A stretch of DNA of 5,800 nucleotides from an uncultured Bacteroidales bacterium (GTDB lineage Bacteria; Bacteroidota; Bacteroidia; Bacteroidales; WCHB1-69): positions 1 through 5,800 of the forward strand of contig CALECM010000067.1 in assembly GCA_937949745.1 (NCBI GenBank). Direction: 5' to 3'. The translations under genes were made by a program, and so were the position numbers. The notes beneath the pieces are model-generated. The model saw nothing but the letters and a program-made list of their open reading frames with translations, was not told the origin of the DNA and searched no databases. This document shows, piece after piece, positions 5,791-5,800 of the stretch; position 1 is the stretch's first letter; the number at the start of each line of letters is the position of its first letter.

Positions 5791-5800
5791 ATCGGAAGAG
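5789..5800 (+). other. Illumina TruSeq adapter remnant
   Basis: The final 12 bases, AGATCGGAAGAG, equal the first 12 bases of the standard Illumina TruSeq adapter (AGATCGGAAGAGC). An exact match of this length placed at the very end of the sequence is best explained as untrimmed adapter, not as genomic DNA. Confidence 0.88.

Overview
This is a stretch of a Bacteroidota (probably Bacteroidales) chromosome. Three things point there: the ribosomal proteins carry Bacteroidota-type sequences, for example L2 with DHPMGGGEGR and the C-terminal IIERRKK. A secreted protein ends in a type IX secretion (T9SS) sorting domain. A DUF4271 membrane protein sits directly upstream of a hemD start, which is a common Bacteroidales gene order. 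Start sites are A/T-rich with almost no Shine-Dalgarno sequences, and the promoter-like elements fit the Bacteroidota TAnnTTTG type. The exact genus cannot be told from this window.

Region 1 (1-2108) is the front part of the S10 ribosomal-protein operon: the last codons of rplC (L3), then rplD (L4), rplW (L23), rplB (L2) and rpsS (S19), tightly packed on the + strand. Instead of continuing into rplV-rpsC-rplP, the block ends after rpsS at a very strong hairpin terminator (2145-2177). Region 2 (2109-2433) is a 325-base gap holding that terminator and, at its far end, a likely promoter. Region 3 (2434-3979) is a two-gene unit: panB (pantothenate/CoA synthesis) followed by an RluA-family RNA pseudouridine synthase. 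A possible 34-residue membrane microprotein (3980-4084) lies on the minus strand and abuts the pseudouridine synthase stop. Region 4 (4139-5800) has a small T9SS cargo protein, a six-helix DUF4271 membrane protein and the first ~32 codons of hemD (uroporphyrinogen-III synthase, haem pathway).

The right end is an artefact. The last 12 bases match the start of the Illumina TruSeq adapter. The roughly 43 bases before it do not continue hemD and read on the minus strand as an unrelated, protein-like peptide, which suggests a chimeric, untrimmed read. Because of this, the break in the ribosomal operon should be checked against a misassembly before it is believed, although the terminator placed just after rpsS argues that it is real.

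I see mostly ordinary housekeeping genes and no mobile element, CRISPR array, tRNA or rRNA. The points worth a second look are the split S10 operon, the small antisense ORF and the chimeric end.
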